This document shows, one piece after another, positions 43,459 to 50,885 of a DNA stretch of 64,000 nucleotides. A program made the translations under genes and the position numbers. The DNA is from Pseudodesulfovibrio sp. 5S69 (GTDB taxonomy: Bacteria > Desulfobacterota > Desulfovibrionia > Desulfovibrionales > Desulfovibrionaceae): assembly GCF_037094465.1 (NCBI RefSeq), contig NZ_CP146609.1, positions 2,785,501 through 2,849,500 on the forward strand, given 5' to 3'. Numbering within the stretch: position 1 is the first letter of the stretch; every line of letters starts with the position of its first letter. Under the pieces are notes generated by a model that saw only the letters and a list, made by a program, of their open reading frames with translations, was not told the DNA's origin and ran no database searches.

Positions 43459-43580
43459 GATGCCTCGGCGGCCAGGGGAAGGGAGAGAGGGACCCTTTGA
43501 AAGGGCTTCCTCTCTCCCTTCCCTGGATCCGCGACTCCCTCTCACCCTCCTAAACTTTTTAGATGCGCATTCGCGCGTAC
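43459..43580. repeat. Palindromic intergenic repeat, copy C
   Basis: Begins at the stop of the DMT gene with GATGCCTCGGCGGCC, then a long hairpin with arms GGGAAGGGAGAGAGG and CCTCTCTCCCTTCCC, then CCTAAACTTTTTAG and a GCGCATTCGCG flank. Left half of an inverted pair with copy D. Confidence 0.9.
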
Positions 43581-43664
43581 GGAGGGTCGAGGCAAGGCTT
43601 GCCTCTTCGCCAGAAAACGTTTGATCCAGAGTATAAGCCTGAAAAAAACTGAATGAACGCGCTC

Positions 43665-43776
43665 GCACGGCCTCCGCGAAGCGGCGACAAAAAGTTTTGG
43701 AGGGTCCAGGGAACCTTTCTCAAAAGGTTCCCTGGCCGTCGGAGACGCCCGCCCGGCGAGGGCCCGCCGGAGGCGC
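43665..43776. repeat. Palindromic intergenic repeat, copy D
   Basis: Inverted partner of copy C: CTCCGCGAAGCGGCGAC, AAAAAGTTTTGGAGGG, hairpin CCAGGGAACCTTT/AAAGGTTCCCTGG (43707-43735) and a closing GGCCGTCGGAGACGC. Bases 43581-43664 between the copies hold no gene that I can see. Confidence 0.9.
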
Positions 43777-43802
43777 AAAAAAAGCCCGGGCGGGCCGGGC
43801 TT
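43777..43802 (-). terminator. Rho-independent terminator of the methyltransferase gene
   Basis: Stem AAGCCCGG (43782-43789) / CCGGGCTT (43795-43802) with an A7 tract at 43777-43783, i.e. a U-tail on minus-strand transcripts. Confidence 0.82.
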
Positions 43803-43828
43803 GGTATGGATCGTCGGGTGAACGCGGG

Positions 43829-44848
43829 CTAGGTCAGGTAGCGGTAGAAGTCGCTGCCGAGCTTGTGCATGGGCAGGACCTTGCCTTCGAGGATGAGCCC
43901 CTGGGGAATGAATTTTTCGTCCAGGTATTCGGCCGGGGGCTGGAAACCGTTTTCGCGGGCAAGGATGACCGAAGTGCGGCTGGCGGCGCTGTGGGCGATG
44001 AGCCCTTCGGGAAAAAACACGGCCCGGTCCAGGCTGTCGCCCACGGTTTCGAGGAAGGCCCGATATTTGTAGAAACAGTTGTCCGCGTCCAGGGACTGCT
44101 GGATGCCCGCCATGACCTCGTTGGCCACGAAGTCGACCGCCCTGCCCCGGACCATGCCGAAGGCATTGGGCCGGGTCGGATCGGCGAGCATGACGGCCCC
44201 CGCGCCGAGCGAATGGACCAGGTCGTGGGTCCGCTCCCCGGAAACCGGATCGCACTGATAGCCCAGGGTCTGGATGTCCGAGGAGCCGCTGCGCCGGGCC
44301 AGGATCTGCAGGGCCAGGAGCATGATGCCGGTCCCGGCACCGATGTCCACGCCCACGAACGGGCCGCTGCCGGGGTACGTCCCCGCATGGGACAGGACCG
44401 CGCGCATGACGTGGGCCGCACGCGGGGCGTCGGCCAAAACGCGCAGCACAGAGGACCACATGCGCAGCCGGTTCATGACCTCGATGTCGTCGCCCGGCTC
44501 GTTCATGGACTGATGGCGCGAAAACTGTTCGAACAGTCCGGCCAGTTCGCCATAGGGCACGGGCTCGCGGTGAGCATCCTCGTGCACGTAGGCGAAGAAA
44601 TATTTCACGGCCACGTTGAGCAGCCGGGTGTCGGACACGGGCTCGCCGGGATCGCACAGCCGCTCCACGTCCGAGACCAGGGCGTCGGGCGTGTAGAAAT
44701 CCGGGGCGATGGCCGGGGCCGGAGTGCCGACCATGGTCGTAAAATTCCGAGCCTGCATGCCCGCCGAGGCCAGGGGCGAACCGATCAGGCCCCCCGAAAC
44801 GGGGCTGTGGGCCGGGTCAAATATGTGGGGTATGCTCGTCTTGCTCAT
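43829..44848 (-). CDS. Class I SAM-dependent methyltransferase-like protein
   Basis: A 339-residue protein with methyltransferase motif I as FVGVDIGAGTGIMLLALQIL (about residues 158-177) and a following acidic strand (TLGYQCDPVSGER). An N-terminal 150-residue domain precedes it; the C-terminal region contains DFVANEVMAGIQQSLD, as in some PRMT-like or small-molecule methyltransferases. Substrate unknown. Start 44848 (MSKTSIPHIF) is chosen; 44947 in frame would add a basic leader with no ribosome site. Nothing else is in the 150 bp up to the tRNA terminator. Confidence 0.78.
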   Translation of the reverse strand: MSKTSIPHIFDPAHSPVSGGLIGSPLASAGMQARNFTTMVGTPAPAIAPDFYTPDALVSDVERLCDPGEPVSDTRLLNVAVKYFFAYVHEDAHREPVPYGELAGLFEQFSRHQSMNEPGDDIEVMNRLRMWSSVLRVLADAPRAAHVMRAVLSHAGTYPGSGPFVGVDIGAGTGIMLLALQILARRSGSSDIQTLGYQCDPVSGERTHDLVHSLGAGAVMLADPTRPNAFGMVRGRAVDFVANEVMAGIQQSLDADNCFYKYRAFLETVGDSLDRAVFFPEGLIAHSAASRTSVILARENGFQPPAEYLDEKFIPQGLILEGKVLPMHKLGSDFYRYLT

Positions 44849-44998
44849 GGTTGTCCGAACGGTCGAGGTTTGGGGAAATTGTTGCCGTCCGGGTCTGTAT
44901 CTGCACGGACCATACCGAGCGTACGCAAAAAGGCGCACAAAAGTCATATTTTATTGATAGAGCAATAATATCGATATGGTAATGGAATATGCCAGACA

Positions 44999-45031
44999 CA
45001 AAAAAAGGCCGGTCTCGTCGAGACCGGCCTG
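44999..45031 (-). terminator. Terminator of the tRNA cluster
   Basis: Stem AGGCCGGTCTC (45006-45016) / GAGACCGGCCT (45020-45030), loop GTC, and a U-tail on the minus strand. Nearly the same as the terminator at 45139-45172. Confidence 0.92.
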
Positions 45032-45039
45032 ATCGTTTC

Positions 45040-45114
<75 letters not shown>

Positions 45115-45138
45115 GTGTCTTCGGCGGCGTGGGCTCCC

Positions 45139-45172
45139 CTAAAAAAGCCGGTCTCTCGCGGAGACCGGCTTG
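45139..45172 (-). terminator. Internal terminator between tRNA-Gly copies
   Basis: Stem AAGCCGGTCTC (45145-45155) / GAGACCGGCTT (45161-45171), loop TCGCG, with a minus-strand U-tail. It would end the Gly-Cys-Gly transcript before copy 1, unless readthrough occurs; no separate promoter for copy 1 is obvious in the 60 bp gap. Confidence 0.88.
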
Positions 45173-45178
45173 ATTAGC

Positions 45179-45253
<75 letters not shown>

Positions 45254-45257
45254 CGAG

Positions 45258-45332
<75 letters not shown>

Positions 45333-45340
45333 GACGTTTT

Positions 45341-45415
<75 letters not shown>

Positions 45416-45432
45416 CCTCAAAAGCGAACCAC

Positions 45433-45461
45433 TGTTTACCCGTGGCCCCGTTGGGTGTCAA
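45433..45461 (-). promoter_or_regulatory. Promoter of the tRNA-Gly/Cys cluster
   Basis: On the minus strand: TTGACA (45461-45456), a 17-bp spacer, TAAACA (45438-45433). A perfect -35 box and correct spacing; transcription should start about 10 bp before the first tRNA. Confidence 0.8.
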
Positions 45462-45639
45462 GGGTATTTTGGTTTTTTTCGAAATTAGGAGCCATATGAA
45501 CTCCTTGGAATTTTTGGCCTAATGGAAAGGCTTTACTTTTAGGGTCTTTTTGGTATACCAACGCGCTTTAATTCAGTAGAAAAGGGGTTGCACCCTTAGC
45601 TCCTCAACAGACTGCTCACTCTCAGAGGGGGAGGTTCAT

Positions 45640-46002
45640 ATGGAAGCGAATGATCTGAAGTACTTTAGGGAAACCCTGGACGGCATGCTCGATGACATCC
45701 TCAAGAAAAGCGAGGCGACCATCGAAGACATGACCGAATCGGGTGAGATCTATGCCGATCCGGCGGACCGGGCCACGGCCGAAAGCGACCGTGCCTTTAC
45801 CCTGCGTCTGCGCGACCGCGAACGCAAGCTGATCAAGAAAATCCAGCAGGCCATCAACCGCATCGAGGACGGCGAATTCGGCATCTGCCAGGAATGCGGC
45901 GACGATATCTCCATTGCCCGGCTCAAGGCGCGGCCCATGACCACGCTGTGCATCAACTGCAAAAGCAAACAGGAAGAAGACGAGGCCGTCCGCGGCGACT
46001 AG
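45640..46002 (+). CDS. dksA: DksA/TraR-family transcription factor
   Basis: A 120-residue DksA: coiled-coil N-terminal arm, tip motif ADPADRATAESD (the DxxDxA needed for RNA polymerase secondary-channel action) and a four-Cys zinc finger (CQEC...CINC) in FGICQECGDDISIARLKARP. It modulates rRNA and stress genes with ppGpp. It is AGAGGGGGAG-preceded. It sits 225 bp from the divergent tRNA cluster, a promoter class DksA is known to control. Confidence 0.94.
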   Translation: MEANDLKYFRETLDGMLDDILKKSEATIEDMTESGEIYADPADRATAESDRAFTLRLRDRERKLIKKIQQAINRIEDGEFGICQECGDDISIARLKARPMTTLCINCKSKQEEDEAVRGD

Positions 46003-46032
46003 CCGCCCGGCTTCACCTGGACGGAGACGGCC

Positions 46033-47550
46033 ATGGAAGCCAATTTCTTCCGCTTCCTGAGCGCGGAACTTTCGTCCACCCTCATCGGCCGCCGGATAGA
46101 CAAGGTATTCGGCCCGGCCCCCGGCGTCTGGGTGCTGGCCATCCAGAACACGGGCGAACCCCTTCACCTGATTTTCAGGCCCGCCAAATCGGCGGGCCAT
46201 TTATTTCTCTCCCCCGTCAAACCGGTCAACCCGCAGACCGCCCCGGCCATGGCCATGTGGTTCCGCAAGCGCCTCAGGAACCGCAAGATCCTGGCCGCAC
46301 GCACAGATTGGCCCAACCTGCGCCTGGCGCTGGAACTCAGCCCGCGCACCGACCCGGACGGCAAAACCTTCCTCATCCTCGACTGTCGCACCGGCATGTC
46401 CCTGGCCGACGAGCTCCCCCCCTCCTTCTCCCTTGAGCCGGAGTGGCCCGCCCTCGAAGACGTCCTGGAAGACCCGGACATCTGGCGCGAATACCCGCAT
46501 ATCTCGCCGCCCCTGCGCAAGGTGCTGGCCGGGCTCCCCGAAGAACGGGCCCACGCCCTCTATTTCCAGGTGGCCACGGCCTCGGCGGACGCCTTCCACC
46601 TCGCCCGGTCCGGCGACGCCTGGTCGCCGCCCACGGTCTGGCCGTCCGGCAAGAATGACGAAATTTTCCATTCGGCCCTGGACGCGGCCCGCACCTACGG
46701 CGAACGCACCCTCTTCCCCATGCTCGACATGGAGGAGGACAAGGCTCAGATCGTCCAGCTCAAGCGCGTGCGCAAGAAACTCAAGCGCAATCTCGCCAGC
46801 CTGGACCAGGAGCAGGCGCGCCTCGAACAGCTCTCCGCCGAGCAGGTCAAGGCAGAGGCCCTCCAGGCCGAACTCTACCGCTTCAAGGACGCCGAGGGGC
46901 TCGAGTCCGTGGACGTCACCCACCCGGTGCACGGCCCCATGACCGTCCCCCTCAATCCCTTTCTCTCGCCCACCGAGAACATGGAGCGCTATTTCAAGCT
47001 GGCGGCCAAGGCCCAACGCGGCTTCCCGCACGTGGAGCGCCGCCGCCGCGAGCTCCTCGCCCAACTCGCCCAGGCCGAAGACGGCACCCTGGAAGTCCAC
47101 CCCACCCTGGTCCCGCAGGGAACCTCCGAACCCGATGGCCCCGCCGCCCTGCCCAAACGGTTCCGGGGCCTGGCCGTGCGCCTGTTCCGCACCAGCGACG
47201 GCTTCACCGTCATCCGGGGCAAGAACAAGACCGCCAACCACCACATGCTCAGCCAGGCGGCCTCGCCCTTCGACTACTGGTTCCACGTGGAGGACGGCCC
47301 GAGCTCACACGTCATCCTCAAACGCGACCACCCCGGCCAGGATGTGCCCGAAACCTCCCTGACCCAGGCCGCCATCCTTTGCGGGCTCAAAAGCTACCGC
47401 AAGGACGACGGCAAGGCCGACGTCATGTACGCCCTGGTCAAGGACGTACGCAAAGTCAAAGGGTTCAACCTCGGCCAGGTCGCCGTGGACCGCAAACTCG
47501 GCACCCTGCGCGTCGACCTCGACCCGTCGCTTGAAGAAAAATTAGGCTAA
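46033..47550 (+). CDS. NFACT-family protein (RqcH-like)
   Basis: A 505-residue protein: NFACT N-terminal domain (LSSTLIGRRIDKVFGPAPGV, LHLIFRPAKSAGHLFLSP), a long coiled coil in the middle (about residues 235-280, KRVRKKLKRNLASLDQEQAR) and a C-terminal NFACT-R domain (KTANHHMLSQAASPFDYWFH, SSHVILKR). Bacterial RqcH binds split 50S subunits and adds alanine tails to stalled peptides; earlier annotations call it fibronectin-binding protein. 30 bp after dksA. Confidence 0.88.
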   Translation: MEANFFRFLSAELSSTLIGRRIDKVFGPAPGVWVLAIQNTGEPLHLIFRPAKSAGHLFLSPVKPVNPQTAPAMAMWFRKRLRNRKILAARTDWPNLRLALELSPRTDPDGKTFLILDCRTGMSLADELPPSFSLEPEWPALEDVLEDPDIWREYPHISPPLRKVLAGLPEERAHALYFQVATASADAFHLARSGDAWSPPTVWPSGKNDEIFHSALDAARTYGERTLFPMLDMEEDKAQIVQLKRVRKKLKRNLASLDQEQARLEQLSAEQVKAEALQAELYRFKDAEGLESVDVTHPVHGPMTVPLNPFLSPTENMERYFKLAAKAQRGFPHVERRRRELLAQLAQAEDGTLEVHPTLVPQGTSEPDGPAALPKRFRGLAVRLFRTSDGFTVIRGKNKTANHHMLSQAASPFDYWFHVEDGPSSHVILKRDHPGQDVPETSLTQAAILCGLKSYRKDDGKADVMYALVKDVRKVKGFNLGQVAVDRKLGTLRVDLDPSLEEKLG

Positions 47551-47551
47551 G

Positions 47552-47668
47552 AATGCCTCCGGCGGCCGGGGAAGAGGAAGAGGGAACCCTTCGAAGAGGG
47601 CTTCCCTCTTCCCTTCCCGAACCTCCATCCCATCTCCCCTCCGAGACTCTTTAGCGCCGCTTCGCGGA
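47552..47668. repeat. Palindromic intergenic repeat, copy E
   Basis: Starts 2 bp after the NFACT stop with AATGCCTCCGGCGGCC, hairpin GAAGAGGAAGAGGGAA.../...TTCCCTCTTCCC, then GAGACTCTTTAGC and a CGCTTCGCG flank. Left half of an inverted pair with copy F. Confidence 0.9.
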
Positions 47669-47760
47669 TGTACGGCTGCGTCTCATTCGGCTTCTTCTTC
47701 GAACGATTCCTCTAGTGCAAAAGATACAGGGAGAAGAGGTAGGTTTTACCTTAGCCCGCC

Positions 47761-47884
47761 GCCCGCGCGAAAGCGCACACATAAAGTTTGGGAGGGAGAG
47801 AGGGTTGGGGGTGCAGGGAAGGGAGAGAGGGACCTTTTTCTCAAAAGGTCCCCTCTCTCTCCCCCTGGCTGCCGGAGGCGTCCT
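47761..47884. repeat. Palindromic intergenic repeat, copy F, overlapping a gene end
   Basis: Inverted partner of copy E: CGCGCGAAAGCGC, AAAGTTTGGGAGGG, hairpin GGGAGAGAGGGACCTTTT / AAAAGGTCCCCTCTCTC, ending TGCCGGAGGCGTCC. The last codons and stop of the lysozyme-like gene (47841-47884) lie inside it. Bases 47669-47760 hold nothing I recognise. Confidence 0.88.
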
Positions 47885-48842
47885 GAACCGTACGGTTCAC
47901 GGACATCTTTTGGAGCATATTCAGGGCGAGTTGTTTTTCGGAGTCCATGCGGTGGGCCACGCTTTTCTGGATGCGGGGGGTGGAGGAGCCGAACTGATTC
48001 TTGCGGGATTCGTACACGCCGTTGATGAGTTGGGCGTTAAAGTCGTCGTTCTGGCCCTTATGCAGGAACCGGTCGATGACCTTGTTGAAGATATTGGCCG
48101 CGCCTGTCGGGCCGTGCTGGACCGAGGTGGACCAGAGGACTTCCTGGAGGGCGGGCGGCGCGTTGTTGAAATCCAGACCGGTGCGGTCGAGGATCATGTT
48201 CCGGGCCGGGTCATAGGTCTGCCGGGCAATGAAATCGTGCTGGACCTGTTCGAACCCGGCCGGATCCTCGGCGGCGATGGCCCGCCAGACTGTGGGCATA
48301 CCGCCCTGTTTGGAGCCGGTGTCGGACGGCCCGGCATCACGCAGCCGATCGGCCCAGTCGGGCCGGGTCTTGTCGAGATACGTCAGAAAATCGTCCATGG
48401 TGCCGGGCTTGGAGGCGATCTGATACGTACCGTAGGAGGTCCCGCCCACGCGGTCATAGCCGATGACAGCCCCCCCTCCCTCGCCGGATTCGAACCGGGC
48501 GGCCAGTTTGCCGGGGGTGTGCAGGTTGGTTGTGGGCCGGGATGTCGCCGCAGCGGGCGGCACGGCTGCCTGGGGCCGGACGAGCGGCGCTTTAAGGCCC
48601 GACTCGTCGCGCATGATGCTGGAAAGGGCGGACAGCGCCTCAAGCATCTGGGAGTCGTTGATGATGGAGACGTCGAAGGACCCGCCACTCCCTTCGCCGG
48701 TCTTGTCGCCGAAAAGGGCCTGCGTCATGCTCATCTGGTTGTCGAAGGCGGTCCGGATGGCCAGCCGTTTGCCGTCACGCCCCGCGGGCGCGCCTTGGGC
48801 GGCGTTCATGGCCTCGTAGCCGCCGATCTTGCCAATGGACAT
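47841..48842 (-). CDS. Lysozyme-like / VgrG-related domain protein
   Basis: A 333-residue protein. The N-terminal 110 residues are polar, with no signal peptide. The C-terminal domain has AARFESGEGGGAVIGYDRVG, TSYGTYQIASKPGTM, DWADRLRDAG, LQEVLWSTSVQHGPTG, a pattern I associate with phage-tail or VgrG-related lysozyme-like proteins (catalytic Glu in FESG). No phage or type VI genes are adjacent. The final codons, DASGSQGEREGTF, are encoded by the intergenic repeat F, so the original C-terminus has been replaced. AGGAG supports the start at 48842. Confidence 0.75.
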   Translation of the reverse strand: MSIGKIGGYEAMNAAQGAPAGRDGKRLAIRTAFDNQMSMTQALFGDKTGEGSGGSFDVSIINDSQMLEALSALSSIMRDESGLKAPLVRPQAAVPPAAATSRPTTNLHTPGKLAARFESGEGGGAVIGYDRVGGTSYGTYQIASKPGTMDDFLTYLDKTRPDWADRLRDAGPSDTGSKQGGMPTVWRAIAAEDPAGFEQVQHDFIARQTYDPARNMILDRTGLDFNNAPPALQEVLWSTSVQHGPTGAANIFNKVIDRFLHKGQNDDFNAQLINGVYESRKNQFGSSTPRIQKSVAHRMDSEKQLALNMLQKMSVNRTVQDASGSQGEREGTF

Positions 48843-48949
48843 ATGCTGCTCCTGCGCTGAAAACGTCAAAACATTGACCCCGAGAAGGGTGCGCAAGGAG
48901 AGAAGCAAGGGGTGTGCCTATGGGCACGGCCGTACGGATTCGTTGGAGA

Positions 48950-50044
48950 TCAGGATTTGAAGAGGTGGGCGTAACGCATGTCGGCGAGCATGCGGTCCAC
49001 CAGCTTGCGGTGACCCGAAGGGAGGGCATAGCCGGAGAGTTCGGCGGGCTTGACGAACCCGCCCTTGACCGCCTCGTGGAAGACCGGCTCGGCAGGTTCA
49101 CCGTCGTACCGGCACAGGAAGCAGTCCATGGTCACCCGGTAGCGGGTGTAGCTGTAGCGGACCACGGTGATCTTCTCCACCGGCTCCACGGCCAGCTCCA
49201 CCTCTTCCAGGTATTCGCGTCGGAGGGCCTGCTCCGGGGTCTCGCCGGGCTCGATGCACCCGCCGGGGAATTCCCACAGGCCGGGCCAGACGTCGCCGGG
49301 CTTGCGTTTCTGGATGAGCACCCTGCCCCGATGAACCAAAAAGCCGGTGGCCATGTCGATGCGGATGGTTTCCTTGGCCGCGGGCAGGACCGGCCGGAGC
49401 GGGACCGTACCCTTTTCATACGCCCGGCAGAATTCACGGACCGGGCACGCTTCGCAGCGCGGATTCTTGCGGCAGATCAGGGCCCCGAACTCCATGACCG
49501 CCTGGTTGAAATCGCCCGGCCGGTCGTGGGGGATGAGCCGACGGACCGCATCCTCGACCATATTGCGTCCCGCCCGGTCCCGGACCGGGATGTCCATGTC
49601 GAGCAGACGGGCGAAAACCCGCAGGACATTGGCGTCCACGGCGGGCTCATGCCGGCCGAAGGCGATGGAGGCCACGGCCCCGGCCGTGTAGTCGCCCACG
49701 CCGGGCAACGAGCGGATGTCCGCAAAATCGGCAGGAAACTCGCCGTTGAATTGATCTTGGATCAGGACGGCGGCTCGGTGCAGGTTGCGGGCGCGGGAGT
49801 AGTAGCCGAGCCCCTCCCAGAGGTTGAGGATCTCTTCCTCGTGGGCGTCGGCCAGGGAACGGATGTCCGGGAACCGGTCCATCCACCGCTTGTAGTACTC
49901 CACCACCCGGTCCATCTGCGTCTGCTGGGCCATGATCTCGGAGATCCAGACCCGGTAGGGGCTGGGGTCGTGCCGCCAGGGCAGGTCCCTGTGTTCGGCG
50001 TCGTACCATTGAAGCAGCTTGCGCGTGAATCCGGTCTGGTCCAT
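48950..50044 (-). CDS. mutY: A/G-specific adenine glycosylase MutY
   Basis: A 364-residue MutY: AQQTQMDRVVEYYKRW, helix-hairpin-helix LPGVGDYTAGAVASIAFG with catalytic Asp in AVDANVLRVFARL, [4Fe-4S] cysteines in CRKNPRCEACPVREFC, and a C-terminal Nudix-like 8-oxoG-recognition domain (WEFPGGCIEPGETPEQAL). It removes A opposite 8-oxoG. 12 bp after gpmA, same strand. Confidence 0.96.
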   Translation of the reverse strand: MDQTGFTRKLLQWYDAEHRDLPWRHDPSPYRVWISEIMAQQTQMDRVVEYYKRWMDRFPDIRSLADAHEEEILNLWEGLGYYSRARNLHRAAVLIQDQFNGEFPADFADIRSLPGVGDYTAGAVASIAFGRHEPAVDANVLRVFARLLDMDIPVRDRAGRNMVEDAVRRLIPHDRPGDFNQAVMEFGALICRKNPRCEACPVREFCRAYEKGTVPLRPVLPAAKETIRIDMATGFLVHRGRVLIQKRKPGDVWPGLWEFPGGCIEPGETPEQALRREYLEEVELAVEPVEKITVVRYSYTRYRVTMDCFLCRYDGEPAEPVFHEAVKGGFVKPAELSGYALPSGHRKLVDRMLADMRYAHLFKS

Positions 50045-50056
50045 GACCGCTGTTAT

Positions 50057-50803
50057 CTACCCCCCCTTGGCCTGGTTGGCAACTGCCTCGGCGGCCTTGG
50101 CCGCGGCCTCGGGGTCGCCCAGGTAATAGTGCCGGATGGGGGTCAGGTCGTCGTTCAGCTCGTAGACCAGGGGCAGGCCGGTGGGGATGTTCAGCTTGGT
50201 GATGGCCTCGTCGGACATGTTGTCCAGAAACTTGACCAGCCCACGCAGGGAGTTGCCGTGGGCCACGATGAGGACCTTTTGCCCGGCGCGGACCTGAGGG
50301 GCGATGGAGTCAAACCAATAGGGCATGGTCCGGTCGATGGTCAGTTTGAGGCTCTCGCAGCGCGGCAGTTCTTCGGCCGCGAGGTCCGCGTAGCGCCGGT
50401 CCTTGCCCGGGAAGCGCTCGTCGTCGGCCTCCAACTCGGGCGGTGAGGTGTCGAAGCTGCGCCGCCAGACAAAGACCTGGTCGTCGCCGTACTTTTTGGC
50501 GGTCTCGGCCTTGTTCAGCCCCTGCAACGCGCCGTAATGGCGCTCGTTGAGCCGCCAGGTCTTGAAGACCGGCAGCCACATGAGGTCCAGCTCGTCCTGG
50601 ACCAGCCACAGGGTTCGGATGGCCCGCTTGAGCAGGGAGGTGTGGGCCACGTCGAAGGTGAAGCCCTCCTCCTTGAGCAGCCGCGCGCCGTCCACGGCCT
50701 CGCGTACCCCCTGGCTCGTCAGGTCCACGTCCGTCCAGCCGGTAAACCGGTTCTCCAGGTTCCACTCACTCTGTCCGTGTCGGATCAATACCAATTTATG
50801 CAT
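50057..50803 (-). CDS. gpmA: 2,3-bisphosphoglycerate-dependent phosphoglycerate mutase
   Basis: A 248-residue dPGM: catalytic [54 protein letters not shown], and [19 protein letters not shown]. Glycolysis/gluconeogenesis. ATG 50803 is preferred over 50830 (AAGGGGAG upstream). Confidence 0.96.
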   Translation of the reverse strand: MHKLVLIRHGQSEWNLENRFTGWTDVDLTSQGVREAVDGARLLKEEGFTFDVAHTSLLKRAIRTLWLVQDELDLMWLPVFKTWRLNERHYGALQGLNKAETAKKYGDDQVFVWRRSFDTSPPELEADDERFPGKDRRYADLAAEELPRCESLKLTIDRTMPYWFDSIAPQVRAGQKVLIVAHGNSLRGLVKFLDNMSDEAITKLNIPTGLPLVYELNDDLTPIRHYYLGDPEAAAKAAEAVANQAKGG

Positions 50804-50885
50804 GATGGCTCCCCTTCGTGTTCGGTTCATGAAACAGGAGCATAACCCGATAACGGGATTCTTGGGAAGGGACAGCGTGTGAAGA

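Noticed and set aside
47841..48842. Prophage remnant around the lysozyme-like gene
   Set aside because: Neighbours are dksA, an NFACT gene, mutY and gpmA; no integrase, capsid or tail genes and no attachment repeat at the tRNAs.
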